DNA of 64,000 nt from Lysobacter sp. K5869 (GTDB lineage: Bacteria > Pseudomonadota > Gammaproteobacteria > Xanthomonadales > Xanthomonadaceae), in contig NZ_CP072597.1 in NCBI RefSeq assembly GCF_018847975.1, forward strand, positions 3,387,001 through 3,451,000. The letters run 5' to 3'. The translations under genes were made by a program, and so were the position numbers. Shown piece by piece: positions 34,817-43,218 of the stretch; within the stretch, counting starts at the first letter, position 1; every line of letters begins with the position of its first letter. The notes under the pieces are model-generated. The model was not told where the DNA came from. It ran no database searches and saw only the letters and a list, made by a program, of their open reading frames with translations.

Positions 34817-36432
34817 TGGTATCCGCGGATGTCCTTGAACACCAAGGTCAGCGATTTGCTCTTGGCGTCGAAGACCTGGCCGCCGGTGGCTTGCGCCAGC
34901 GCCTTCATTTCGTCCGGATCGGCGTCGCCGAACAGGATCGGGAACACCCGGATCGAGCGCAGCGCCTCGTCCTGGGCGGCGTGCCAGGCCAGGAACTCGC
35001 GCAGGTCGCTGCCTTCGGTGTTCTCGCCGTCGCTCATCAGCACCACGGTGTAGTAGCGCGGCTCGCGCGCGGCGCGCTTGTCGGCGGCGAGTTCTTGCAG
35101 CGCCTGGCGCACGCTGTCGAAGATCGCGGTGCCGCCGTCGGGGCGCATCGGCGCGATGTCGGCGCGGATCGCGGACAGCGTGGCGGCGTTGCTGGCGGCG
35201 TCGGCGCCCATGTCGAACGAGCGGGTGCGGCCCGGACGCGAGGAGAAGGTCAGCACGCCGATGCGCTCGCGGTTTTGGAAGCGCGCGTAGCGATCGGTGA
35301 GGCTGTCGGCGCTGCCGCCGGCGAGGGTGGTCATCGCCGCCTTCATCGCTTCCATTCGGCCGTCGTTGCCCATCGAGCCGGACAAGTCGAGCACGTAGCG
35401 CGAGGTCGCGGGAATGCGCATGTCGGCGAGGAAGCCTTGCAGCAGGCTTTCGATCACCTGCGGCTGGCCGGGAAAGGGCAGTTCGATCAGCGTGCGCTGC
35501 GGGATCGCCGCCGCGGCCTGCGCTTCGGGATTGACCGGCCGGCGCAGCGTGGCCGCGGACAAGCGCGTCTGGAACGCGGGCGAGCGCAGGAACGCGATCA
35601 GCTTGTCGTAGTCGGCGCGCTTGCCGGCCTCCAGCAGCATCAGCGGATAGTCGGCGGTGACGATGCCTTCCTTCGGATAGACCAGACTCAGCGGTTCGCT
35701 CAGGCGGCCGTCGCGGTTGAGGCTCAGCAACACCGATTCGTAATTGATCAGGCCGTCGACCTTGGCTTGCTCGCGCGCATACGCCTCGGCCAGCCAGCCC
35801 GACGAGCCGGCGGTCATGCGCTGGCCCTGGAAAAAAGCCTTGAGCGCGGGATTGGCGACGTCGGCCTCGGTCAGCGCATCGGGATTGGCCGCCAGCGCGG
35901 CGGCGATGCCGATCAGCGCGGTGAAGCCGGTGTTGCTTGAGGTCGGGTTGGTCATGCCGAAGCTGAAGCGGCCCGCGCGCGAGGCTTCGGCGATGTCCTT
36001 CCAGGTCGGATCGCTCTTGTCCCAGCCCAGCTCGCGCGCCTTGGAGGCCTTCACCCCCAGCACCACCGGCGACAGCATGATTTTTTCTTGCGCGAGCAAC
36101 CGCTGCTTGAGCGCGGGATTCATCGCCAGATACTTGCCGTGACTGACCCAGACCGCGTCGAACTTTTCGCCCGCGGCGAGGCGGTCGATGGCGTCGAGGG
36201 TACCGGCGTAGGTGAAGCGCAGGCGCACACCGGTGGCCTTGGCGATCTCGTCGCCGAGCTGGGTGTCGACGTCCTTGAGTTCGGAGCCGGCCAGGACGGT
36301 GAAGGCGGTGGCATCGTCGGCGCGGGCGGCGCCGCCGTCGCCGGCGTTGTCGCCGGAGCCGTTGCCGCCGCCGCAGGACGCGAGCAGCAGCGCGGCGAAG
36401 GCGAGCAGGGCGCGGTGCGCGAATCGGGTCAT
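34813..36432 (-). CDS. Lipoprotein with solute-binding domain fused to a VWA domain
   Basis: A 539-residue lipoprotein. The signal peptide ends in the lipobox LASC with Cys20, followed by a Gly-rich linker. Residues about 45-310 look like a periplasmic solute-binding protein (FTVLAGSELKDV, FDAVWVSHGKYLAM, MTNPTSSNTGFTAL). Residues about 345-539 form a VWA domain with an intact metal-binding MIDAS: DLSGS (Asp349, Ser351, Ser353), Thr435 in GGTAIFD and Asp468 in MSDGEN. AGGAAGG precedes the ATG at 36432; a longer frame upstream is an artefact of translating 39-base DNA repeats. No transport genes accompany it, so a sensing or adaptor role at the envelope is inferred. Confidence 0.82.
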   Translation of the reverse strand: MTRFAHRALLAFAALLLASCGGGNGSGDNAGDGGAARADDATAFTVLAGSELKDVDTQLGDEIAKATGVRLRFTYAGTLDAIDRLAAGEKFDAVWVSHGKYLAMNPALKQRLLAQEKIMLSPVVLGVKASKARELGWDKSDPTWKDIAEASRAGRFSFGMTNPTSSNTGFTALIGIAAALAANPDALTEADVANPALKAFFQGQRMTAGSSGWLAEAYAREQAKVDGLINYESVLLSLNRDGRLSEPLSLVYPKEGIVTADYPLMLLEAGKRADYDKLIAFLRSPAFQTRLSAATLRRPVNPEAQAAAAIPQRTLIELPFPGQPQVIESLLQGFLADMRIPATSRYVLDLSGSMGNDGRMEAMKAAMTTLAGGSADSLTDRYARFQNRERIGVLTFSSRPGRTRSFDMGADAASNAATLSAIRADIAPMRPDGGTAIFDSVRQALQELAADKRAAREPRYYTVVLMSDGENTEGSDLREFLAWHAAQDEALRSIRVFPILFGDADPDEMKALAQATGGQVFDAKSKSLTLVFKDIRGYQ

Positions 36433-36817
36433 GTGGGCCTTCCTGTGGCGGGTGGTTACTGACGCTGCAACGGTGGGAACGCGAACCGCCGAAACCGAGC
36501 CTTCCACCCCGTCGTTCCGGCGAAAGCTGGAGTCCATACCCTTCACCCCGTCATTCCGGCGAAAGCTGGAGTCCATGCCCTCCACCCCGTCATTCCGGCG
36601 AAAGCTGGAGTCCATACCCTCCACCCCGTCATTCCGGCGAAAGCCGGAATCCATTTTGACGTTGCTCTTTTTCGTACTCGCGAAGGCAGAAGCAACGGCA
36701 AGATCAAAATGGATTCCGGCTTTCGCCGGAATGACGGTGTGAGGGGTATGGGTTCCGGCTTTCGCCGGAACGACGGGGCGGGGAAGGTGCGGGGTCATTG
36801 GGGGACGCGCGGCCGGG
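36433..36817. other. Repeat-filled spacer inside the TelA block
   Basis: No gene is present. Most of these 385 bases are occupied by the repeat array at 36505-36778, leaving about 70 bases before the VWA lipoprotein start. The hairpins would probably separate expression of telA from the downstream genes, unless a promoter lies in the remaining leader. Confidence 0.7.
36505..36778. repeat. Array of CCGTCATTCCGGCGAAAGC repeats (4 x 39 bp direct, 2 inverted)
   Basis: Four 39-base direct copies start at 36505, 36544, 36583 and 36622 (consensus start CACCCCGTCATTCCGGCGAA, then AGCTGGAGTCCAT). Two opposite-facing copies follow at 36703-36736 and 36751-36778. Each unit contains the small palindrome TTCCGGCGAAAGCCGGAA. 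The same element, with a shared CCATTTTGACGTTGCTC flank, recurs at 53.7 kb. Confidence 0.85.
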
Positions 36818-38032
36818 TTACAGCGAAACCGGCCCCGACGGCGCGGCGATGCTGCGCTGCACCGCCGTCACCGCCTCGCGTTCGCGGTTCATGCGCGCCT
36901 CGCCCTTGGCGATCAGGCCGCGCAGCTGTTCGATGTTGCTGCCCATCGCGCCGATCGCCTTGCTGCGGAACTCGTCCATGCGGTCGAGCGCGGCGAAGGT
37001 GGTGTCGAAGGCGTTCTGCAAGGTCTGCACGCCGATCAGCGGATTGCTCTGGAACTCGGCGACGCGGTCCACGTGCTGGCCGAACTGGGCCGAAGTCGAG
37101 GCGATCAGGCCCTCGATCGCGCGCGAGGACGACTTGAGCGCGTCCATCACCTGCAATTGATAGCCCTGCGCGCGCGCCAGGGTCGCGGCGATCGACAGGC
37201 TGGACATGCCGATGGTGGCCATGCGGTCGCAGCCGTTGCGCAGCTCGCGCCCGGTCTTGCGCAGGCCTTCGAGCATCTTGTAGCCGTTGATGCAGACCAG
37301 GATCTGGGTCTTGATGTCGACGCTGGCCTGACGCACGTAGAACAGCACTTCCTGCTCCACGGCCTTGGCCCGCGCGGGATCGGAGGCCTTGAGCGACTCC
37401 AGCGCCGCGCTGAGCTTGCCGTCGAGCTGCTCGGCGAACACGTCGGCGGCCTTGAGCCGGGTCAGCGCTTCCAGCAGCTTCTGCATGGTCGCGTACAGCG
37501 CCTGATCGTCGCGCGCCAGTTCGTCCTGCACGCCGTAGAGGTTGTCGATGGTCTTGCGGATCGATTCGCCGGCCGAGTCGAAACGCTGCAAGTAAGCGCG
37601 CAGCTTGTTGCCGAACGGAATCAGGCCGAGCAGCTTGTGCGCGGCCAGCAGGTCGCCTTCCTTGGACGGGTTGAGGTCCTCGAACAGGATGCGCATCTCG
37701 CTCATCACCTTGAACGCCGGGCTGTCGGCGTCGGCGACGAAGTTGCGGTCGAGGAATTTGTTGGTCAGCAAGGTGCTGTCGCCGATTTCCTTGCGGCCGA
37801 GGCGGAACGCGCTGTCCACACGGCTGCGGAAGTCTTCCGACTGCGGGTCGAGCGCGAGCAGGTCGGCGATGAACTGGTCGGCCTGGGACAGCACCTGGGT
37901 GCGGGTTTCGTCCTTGAACGGGATCATCGCCGCGGCCTGGTCGGGCTCGGCGACGGTCATCGCCGGCTCGGGCATTTCCAGGGTCAGCGGGGCGACGGGT
38001 TCGGCGAGGGCGGTGGTCTGGGTCGTGCTCAT
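36818..38032 (-). CDS. TelA/KlaA-family toxic anion resistance protein
   Basis: A 404-residue cytoplasmic, almost wholly helical protein of the TelA family. Recognisable segments are IPFGNKLRAYLQRFDSAGESI, AVEQEVLFYVRQASVDIKTQILVCINGYKMLE and RTGRE/NGCDRMATIGMSSLSIAATLARAQGYQLQV, then QNAFDTTFAALDRMDEFRSKAI. TelA was first linked to tellurite resistance on plasmid RK2 and is common in chromosomal stress loci with VWA and XpaC proteins. It starts 12 bases after the anchored solute-binding-like gene (38045-39172), with AAGGA upstream, so the two are an operon. Confidence 0.88.
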   Translation of the reverse strand: MSTTQTTALAEPVAPLTLEMPEPAMTVAEPDQAAAMIPFKDETRTQVLSQADQFIADLLALDPQSEDFRSRVDSAFRLGRKEIGDSTLLTNKFLDRNFVADADSPAFKVMSEMRILFEDLNPSKEGDLLAAHKLLGLIPFGNKLRAYLQRFDSAGESIRKTIDNLYGVQDELARDDQALYATMQKLLEALTRLKAADVFAEQLDGKLSAALESLKASDPARAKAVEQEVLFYVRQASVDIKTQILVCINGYKMLEGLRKTGRELRNGCDRMATIGMSSLSIAATLARAQGYQLQVMDALKSSSRAIEGLIASTSAQFGQHVDRVAEFQSNPLIGVQTLQNAFDTTFAALDRMDEFRSKAIGAMGSNIEQLRGLIAKGEARMNREREAVTAVQRSIAAPSGPVSL

Positions 38033-38044
38033 GGCGGCGTTCCT

Positions 38045-39172
38045 TCAGTGGCCCAGCCGCGATTCGATGCGGCCGATCATGCGTTCGAGGAGGTCGTAGG
38101 TCGGCGGATCGACCACATCGACCAGTTGTTGCGGCATCTCGATGCCGCGCTTGGCGGCGTCGGCGAACAAGGCGGCGTTGTCGGGGCCGCGCAGGCCGTA
38201 GCGCGCGGCGATCTCGCGCACCTTGGGATTGCGCTCGAACGCCTCGGCGAAGCGCGCGCCCTTGTCGCTGAGCGCGACCAGGGTGTGCTTGGTCAGCACC
38301 GTGGGTTGCGGGTACAGCAGCACCATCTCCGGGTCCACGCGCGGGTGCTTGAACGCGTACTCCAGGAATTGCTGCTCGTAGATCATCACCAGCGGCGACT
38401 TGCCCATCTTCATGGTGACGTAGTCCTCGAACGGGCCGGAGGAACTCGATTCCTGATAGCCCTGCTTGGAGAACAGATGCACGAGCCGGTCGGCGACCTG
38501 ATCGGCGGCGCTTTCGCTGGCGACCACGTCGTCGCCGTTGGCCAGATAGCTCGCCAGCGCCAGATACATCGCCGCCGAGTTGCTGGTGCGCACGTCGGTG
38601 CTGGTGATCAGCACGGATTTGCCGACCGCGTAGTTCGGATTGGGCTGCAAGTCCTTCCAGCGCGCGCCGCTTTCCATCAACGCCACCAGCTTGCGCATGT
38701 CGACGATGAAGTAGGCGTTGCCGCGCTTGCCGACGATGCCGTTGGCTTCCAGGGTCGGCAGCAGCGGTTTCCAGCTGGCCACCGTCATCGGCGTGTAGAA
38801 GCTGTTGTAGATGCGGCGCGAACCGGTGGCGTCGGCGATCTTGCGCGCGGCGGCGGTGCCGGCGGGGTAGGCGACGTCGAAGCTTTTCAGGTCCGGGCGG
38901 GTGGCGATCTCGCGCGAGCCGGCTTTTTGCACGTCCAGCACGAGGTTGTCGGCCAGCAAGGCCTGGGCGAGTTCGGGGTCGCGCAGGAAATCGAGCTTTT
39001 CCGAACCGGTGAGCACGCGCACGGTGACCCGGGCGGCGGCATCGGCGCTTTGTTTGCGCGCCGCCGCGTCGGCGCGGTCGTCGGCGCGCTTGCCGTTGAA
39101 CGACACCACGATGCCGGCGATGACGCCGAGCAACAACACCGCCGCGAACGCGGGGCCGAGGATCTTCCTCAT
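38045..39172 (-). CDS. Membrane-anchored solute-binding-like protein
   Basis: A 375-residue protein with one N-terminal membrane helix (residues about 7-23, no lipobox or clear cleavage site) and a periplasmic body resembling a type 2 solute-binding protein: VTVRVLTGSEKLDFL, FDVAYPAGTAAARKIAD, KSVLITSTDVRTSNSAAMYLALASYLANGDD, PLVMIYEQQFLEYAF and LYPQPTVLTKHTLVAL. I cannot name a ligand. It opens the telA operon after a perfect AAGGAGGT site and a duplicated 11-base sequence. With no permease or ATPase nearby it may signal to TelA or the VWA protein instead of transporting. Confidence 0.7.
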   Translation of the reverse strand: MRKILGPAFAAVLLLGVIAGIVVSFNGKRADDRADAAARKQSADAAARVTVRVLTGSEKLDFLRDPELAQALLADNLVLDVQKAGSREIATRPDLKSFDVAYPAGTAAARKIADATGSRRIYNSFYTPMTVASWKPLLPTLEANGIVGKRGNAYFIVDMRKLVALMESGARWKDLQPNPNYAVGKSVLITSTDVRTSNSAAMYLALASYLANGDDVVASESAADQVADRLVHLFSKQGYQESSSSGPFEDYVTMKMGKSPLVMIYEQQFLEYAFKHPRVDPEMVLLYPQPTVLTKHTLVALSDKGARFAEAFERNPKVREIAARYGLRGPDNAALFADAAKRGIEMPQQLVDVVDPPTYDLLERMIGRIESRLGH

Positions 39173-39199
39173 TGGCGAACCTCCTTATTCGCGGGCAGC

Positions 39200-39221
39200 G
39201 TATGGCCTATGTATGACCTAT
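39200..39221 (-). promoter_or_regulatory. Duplicated 11-bp site before the telA operon
   Basis: On the plus strand GTATGGCCTAT and GTATGACCTAT are directly adjacent (10 of 11 bases identical), followed by a third partial GTTTGAC. They lie 28 bases upstream of the operon start codon, one helical turn apart, in an AT-rich patch. They look like an operator or a promoter with tandem activator sites. Confidence 0.5.
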
Positions 39222-39456
39222 GTTTGACAGTCGGGGCCGGGGCGCGGGGATTCGGACCGGCGGCATCGGGGCCGATGGCCGGTTCGTGGCGGGGCATCGC
39301 CGCGACGCCGGCGTTCGCGGGTAAGCCTTCGCGGCCGCGGGTTTTCGCCCGGAGGCGGACGATCCGGCCCTGCGAACGGGCCGCCGCCGCGCCTTGGTCA
39401 TCCGTCGCCGCCCCACTGCCGCACGGCCCGGCGCTGTACGCCGTGCCCGCGCAGGC

Positions 39457-40107
39457 TCAGATGATCTTCAAGGTGATCGCCTTGAGCACCGCGCGGGTGC
39501 GGTCGCGGGTGCCGAGCTTGTCGAAGATTTCGATCAGATAATTCTTCACCGTGCCTTCGGTGACGTGGATGGCTTGGCCGATCTCGCGATTGGTGTACCC
39601 GCCCGCCAACAACCTCAGGATCGCCAACTCGCGCTTGTTGAAGCCGGCGCTGGGCGCGCTGCGTTCGGCGTAGGCGTAACGCTCGCGCACCGCGTCGGTC
39701 GACAGCGGCGACAGCGCGCGTTCGCCGCCGGCGACCGCTTCGATGGTGTCGACCAGTTCCATCGGCGAGGCGTGCTTGAGCAAGAAGCCGCGCGCGCCGC
39801 TGGCGACCGCTCGCAGCGCCAGTTCGGGATCGTCGAAGGTGGTCAGCAAGATCACCGGCGGCGCGCCGGCCGCGTAGCGCAGCCGTTCGCACACGCCGAA
39901 GCCGTCGAGCAGCGGCATGCGGATGTCGCACAGCACCACGTCCACCGGCGTCGCGGTCAGCGCGGTCAACAGCGCTTCGCCGTCGCCGGCCTCGGCGACG
40001 ATGTCGAAGCGGGCGAAGCCGCCGAGCAGGGCTTTCAAGCCGCCGAGGACCAAGGCCTGATCGTCGGCGAGCGCCAGCCGCAAGCGCGCGGGCCGCAGCG
40101 CGCTCAT
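39457..40107 (-). CDS. NarL/LuxR-type response regulator
   Basis: A 216-residue regulator. Receiver domain residues 8-125 with acidic pocket ADDQ, phosphoacceptor Asp61 in LCDIRMPLLDG, a Thr in LLTTFDD and Lys in FLLKHASP. The C-terminal GerE-type helix-turn-helix holds FNKRELAILRLLAGGYTNREI and EGTVKNYLIEIFDKLG. Its start overlaps the upstream kinase gene by four bases, so they form a two-component pair. It lies just upstream of the TelA block on the same strand and could control it. Confidence 0.92.
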   Translation of the reverse strand: MSALRPARLRLALADDQALVLGGLKALLGGFARFDIVAEAGDGEALLTALTATPVDVVLCDIRMPLLDGFGVCERLRYAAGAPPVILLTTFDDPELALRAVASGARGFLLKHASPMELVDTIEAVAGGERALSPLSTDAVRERYAYAERSAPSAGFNKRELAILRLLAGGYTNREIGQAIHVTEGTVKNYLIEIFDKLGTRDRTRAVLKAITLKII

Positions 40108-41234
40108 CGCGCCGGCAGCCAGCCGAGCAGGCGCACGCCGCCGTCGGCGTCGCGGCCGACGTCGAGGTCGCCGCCGAGCGCGCGCAAGCGCTCGCGCATG
40201 CCGGTCAGGCCGTGGCCGGCGCGCAGTTCGCCGTGGCCGCGGCCGTCGTCGCGCAGTTCCAGCAGCAGGCGCTCGCCGTCGCGGCGCAGGCTCGCCCACA
40301 GGTTGCGCGCTTCGCCGTGGCGGGCGGCGTTGGTCAGGCCTTCCTGGAACGCGCGCAGCAAGGCCTCGGCTTGCTCCAGGTCGGCCGCGCGCGCGTCCGG
40401 CTCGATGCGCAGATGCACCTGCGGGCGCGGGAAGGCGGCGGCGACGCGCTGCAAGGTCGCGCCGAGGTCGAGCCCGTCGTGCAGGCGCAGCTGCCGCGCC
40501 AGCGCGCGCAGGTCGTCGAGCAGTTCGTCGGTGAGCCGCGCGCACAGCGCGATCGCGGCCGGCGCGTCGAGGTCGCGGTTGTACTGCAGCGCGGCCAGAT
40601 TGAGCTTGAGCGCGGCGAGCTTGTGCCCGGCCACGTCGTGCAGTTCGCGCGACAGGCGCAGGCGTTCCTCGCTGCGCGCGGTCTCGGCCAGCAGCCCGCG
40701 CGCGGCCAGCAGCTCGGCGTGGGTGCGCGCCAGCGCCGCGCGCGCGGCTTCGCTGCGCCGGTGCGCGCGCACCAGCAGGATCGCGAACAGCTGCAGGCTC
40801 GCGTGCAGTGCGACGTGGGTGTAGGGCGCGTCCATGCCGCGCCAGAGCAGCACGATCGCCAGCAGCGCGGCGTTGTTCAGCGCATAGGCGGCGGTCAAGG
40901 CCGGCAGCGGCAGCAGCGCGGCGAATTCCAGCATCGGCAGGATCAGCAGCGCGGCCGCGGAGTTGTAGCGGTACAGCGCGACCAGGGTCAGCGCCAGCGC
41001 GCACAGCGCCGCCGCGCAGGCCAGCCGCGCGCCGCGCGCGCGCCAGCGCAGCGACACCGCGTAGAGCAAACCGAAGCCCAGATGCAGGCCGCGCGCCAGC
41101 GCCGCCACCGGCAGCCCGGCGGCCGCATCGGTGGCCTGCACCGGGCCGGTCCACAGTTCCAGCCCGACCGCGGCCCAGGCCAGCAGGCCGGCCAGGATCG
41201 CGACGGGGTGGCGCAGGGGCGCGATAGCGGACAT
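40104..41234 (-). CDS. NarX/DesK-type sensor histidine kinase
   Basis: A 376-residue kinase with about six membrane helices in residues 12-155 and no large periplasmic domain, so it probably senses a membrane or intramembrane cue. The HisKA_3 phosphoacceptor motif SRELHDVAGHKL places His at 199. The ATPase end has the N-box FQEGLTNAARHG and ELRDDGRGHGELRAGHGLTGMRER. It phosphorylates the overlapping NarL-type regulator. Confidence 0.92.
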   Translation of the reverse strand: MSAIAPLRHPVAILAGLLAWAAVGLELWTGPVQATDAAAGLPVAALARGLHLGFGLLYAVSLRWRARGARLACAAALCALALTLVALYRYNSAAALLILPMLEFAALLPLPALTAAYALNNAALLAIVLLWRGMDAPYTHVALHASLQLFAILLVRAHRRSEAARAALARTHAELLAARGLLAETARSEERLRLSRELHDVAGHKLAALKLNLAALQYNRDLDAPAAIALCARLTDELLDDLRALARQLRLHDGLDLGATLQRVAAAFPRPQVHLRIEPDARAADLEQAEALLRAFQEGLTNAARHGEARNLWASLRRDGERLLLELRDDGRGHGELRAGHGLTGMRERLRALGGDLDVGRDADGGVRLLGWLPAR

Positions 41235-41391
41235 GGGCGCAGCTTCGCGCCGGCGCGGGGCCGGTACAAGCGCGGCGCCGGCTCCTGGGCGAATCGATGA
41301 CTTTCGTCACCGCTTCGGCTGACTTGCGCTATCTGCCGGACGCGGCGGCCGCGGCCGAGACTGCGCCGCACCCCGTCCCGGAGCCGCGCCG

Positions 41392-42501
41392 ATGATCCGC
41401 CGAAACCGTTTCGCCCGCGTCCTGCTGGCCGCGCTCGCCCTCGCCGCGGCTACGGCCGCGGCCATCGCCGCGTGGCCGGCGATCCGCATCGGCGCAGCCA
41501 ACGCCACCGCCACGCCCTTGCCGCGCGAACGTCCGGCCGATCCGGCCGCGGTGCGCGAGGCCTATGCCTATCTGCCGGCGCACACCCGTTTCGACGCCTT
41601 CGTCGCCCTGCATCGCGGCCGCGAACTCGCGCGCTGGGGCGAGGCCGATCTGCCGATCAACACCCATTCGGTGCGCAAGAGCCTGCTCAGCGCGCTGTAC
41701 GGCATCGCCATCGCCCGCGGCTATGTGCGGCCGGAGCAGACCTTGGCTGAACTCGGCATCGACGACCGCGTGGTGCCGCTGACGCCGATGGAGAAAACCG
41801 CGACCGTGCGCGACCTGCTGATGTCGCGCTCGGGCATCTACATCGAAGCGGCCGGCGAAGCGCAGGGCATGAAGGACGGTCGCCCGCGCCGCGGCTCGCA
41901 CCGGCCGGGCGAGTTCTTCTACTACAACAACTGGGACTTCAACGCGCTCGGCACGATCTTCGAGCGGCGCACCGGCCTGAGCATCGGTGAGGCGCTCGAG
42001 CAATGGATCGCGCGGCCGCTGGGCATGACCGCGTTCAAGGCCGCGCACGTGATCTACGACCAACCGTCCTACAGCGAACACCGCCAGTTCGTGATCTTCA
42101 TGTCGGCCGCCGATCTGGCCCGCTTCGGCATGCTCTACGCCGACCAGGGCCGCTGGAACGGGCGCCAAATCGTCCCCGCCGATTGGGTGCGCGACAGCAC
42201 CCGCGCCTGGTCGCCCGTGCCCGACCGCGATCCGTTCGACGCCTACGGCTACCTGTGGTGGCTCGACCGCGACGCCGACACCGTGTGGGCCGACGGCTGG
42301 GGCGGGCAGTTCATGATCGTCGACGCGCGCCGCCACCTGGTGCTGGTCTCGCGCAACGACACCGGCCGCAGCCTGCTGCAACTGGGCTGGTTCGCGCTGT
42401 TCGACGGCGACGGCTGGCGCAGCCATCACCAGCATCTGCACGCGCTGATGATCCGCGCGGCGGGGGAGGCGGCGTCGCCGGCGGCGGAGCCCTCGCGATG
42501 A
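41392..42501 (+). CDS. Beta-lactamase-family serine hydrolase
   Basis: A 369-residue protein with an N-terminal signal/anchor (residues 10-30). Class C-type fold: SxxK motif SVRK (Ser93, Lys96), YNN in FFYYNNWDFNALG as the YxN motif, and GWGG near residue 302 in place of the usual KTG/HxG. It could be an esterase, peptidase or transpeptidase-like enzyme; no antibiotic-resistance role follows from sequence. Its stop overlaps the next ATG (ATGA). Confidence 0.82.
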   Translation: MIRRNRFARVLLAALALAAATAAAIAAWPAIRIGAANATATPLPRERPADPAAVREAYAYLPAHTRFDAFVALHRGRELARWGEADLPINTHSVRKSLLSALYGIAIARGYVRPEQTLAELGIDDRVVPLTPMEKTATVRDLLMSRSGIYIEAAGEAQGMKDGRPRRGSHRPGEFFYYNNWDFNALGTIFERRTGLSIGEALEQWIARPLGMTAFKAAHVIYDQPSYSEHRQFVIFMSAADLARFGMLYADQGRWNGRQIVPADWVRDSTRAWSPVPDRDPFDAYGYLWWLDRDADTVWADGWGGQFMIVDARRHLVLVSRNDTGRSLLQLGWFALFDGDGWRSHHQHLHALMIRAAGEAASPAAEPSR

Positions 42502-43094
42502 TTGCCGACGTGGCCGGATTCGCGCGGGTTTTGCGTCAAGATGGCTTCCCTCCCGCCGCCGAGGTCCGTATGTTTCCCGCCGATACCGAACAAGCCATGC
42601 GACTGATCCGCTCCCTCGGCGCGCCGGCGCGACTGCAGCGCCACGTCGAGTTGGTCAGCCAGGCCGGCGAAGCACTGCTGGCCTTGCTGCGCGAGCAAGC
42701 CATCGAAGTGGATGAAGCCTTCGTCCGCGCGGGCATCGTTTTGCACGACGCCGGCAAGATTCGCCATCCGGCCGAATTGCACGGTCCGGGCAGCGAGCAC
42801 GAGCCCAGCGGCGAAGCCATGTTGCGAGACGCGGGCGTATCGCCGGAACTGGCGAGGGTCTGCCTGTCGCACGCGCGATGGGCGGCGATGGAATGCCGAC
42901 TGGAAGAGCTCGCCGTCGCGCTCGCCGACAAGTTGTGGAAGGGCGTGCGCAAGACCGAGTTGGAGGAACGCTTCATCGAAGCGGCCGCGGCGGCGAGCGG
43001 CCAAGACCGCTGGGCCATGTTCGTGGCCCTGGATTCGGGTTTCGAACGTATCGCGGCCGACGGTCCGCAGCGGCTCGCGCGCAGCGCGGTGTGA
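42498..43094 (+). CDS. HD-domain phosphohydrolase
   Basis: A 198-residue protein with an HD metal-binding core: RHVELV supplies the first His, then IVLHDAGKIRHP carries the His-Asp pair. It ends with EERFIEAAAAASGQDRWAMFVALDSGFERIA. HD proteins of this size hydrolyse nucleotides or phosphates; the substrate is unknown. The start at 42498 overlaps the serine hydrolase stop; a second ATG at 42570 with GAGG eight bases upstream would give 174 residues and may be the true start. Confidence 0.72.
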   Translation: MIADVAGFARVLRQDGFPPAAEVRMFPADTEQAMRLIRSLGAPARLQRHVELVSQAGEALLALLREQAIEVDEAFVRAGIVLHDAGKIRHPAELHGPGSEHEPSGEAMLRDAGVSPELARVCLSHARWAAMECRLEELAVALADKLWKGVRKTELEERFIEAAAAASGQDRWAMFVALDSGFERIAADGPQRLARSAV

Positions 43095-43218
43095 CACTTG
43101 TCGGTGGTCTCAGGAGGAGGGCGGTTGTACCCTGAGGCCATACTCCCGCCCTCGCGCCGACGTTGCCCGCAACGCCGGCGCGGCGGCGTTTACGCCATTC
43201 CGACCAAGAGTCCATCGC

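Noticed and set aside
36505..36778. CRISPR array in the TelA block
   Set aside because: The 39-base units are contiguous and near-identical with no unique spacers, and no cas genes are present.
36433..36798. N-terminal extension of the VWA lipoprotein with four or five repeats of a 13-residue unit (MDSSFRRNDGVEG)
   Set aside because: It is a translation of the 39-base DNA repeat array. The true start at 36432 has a good ribosome-binding site and is followed at once by a lipoprotein signal peptide.
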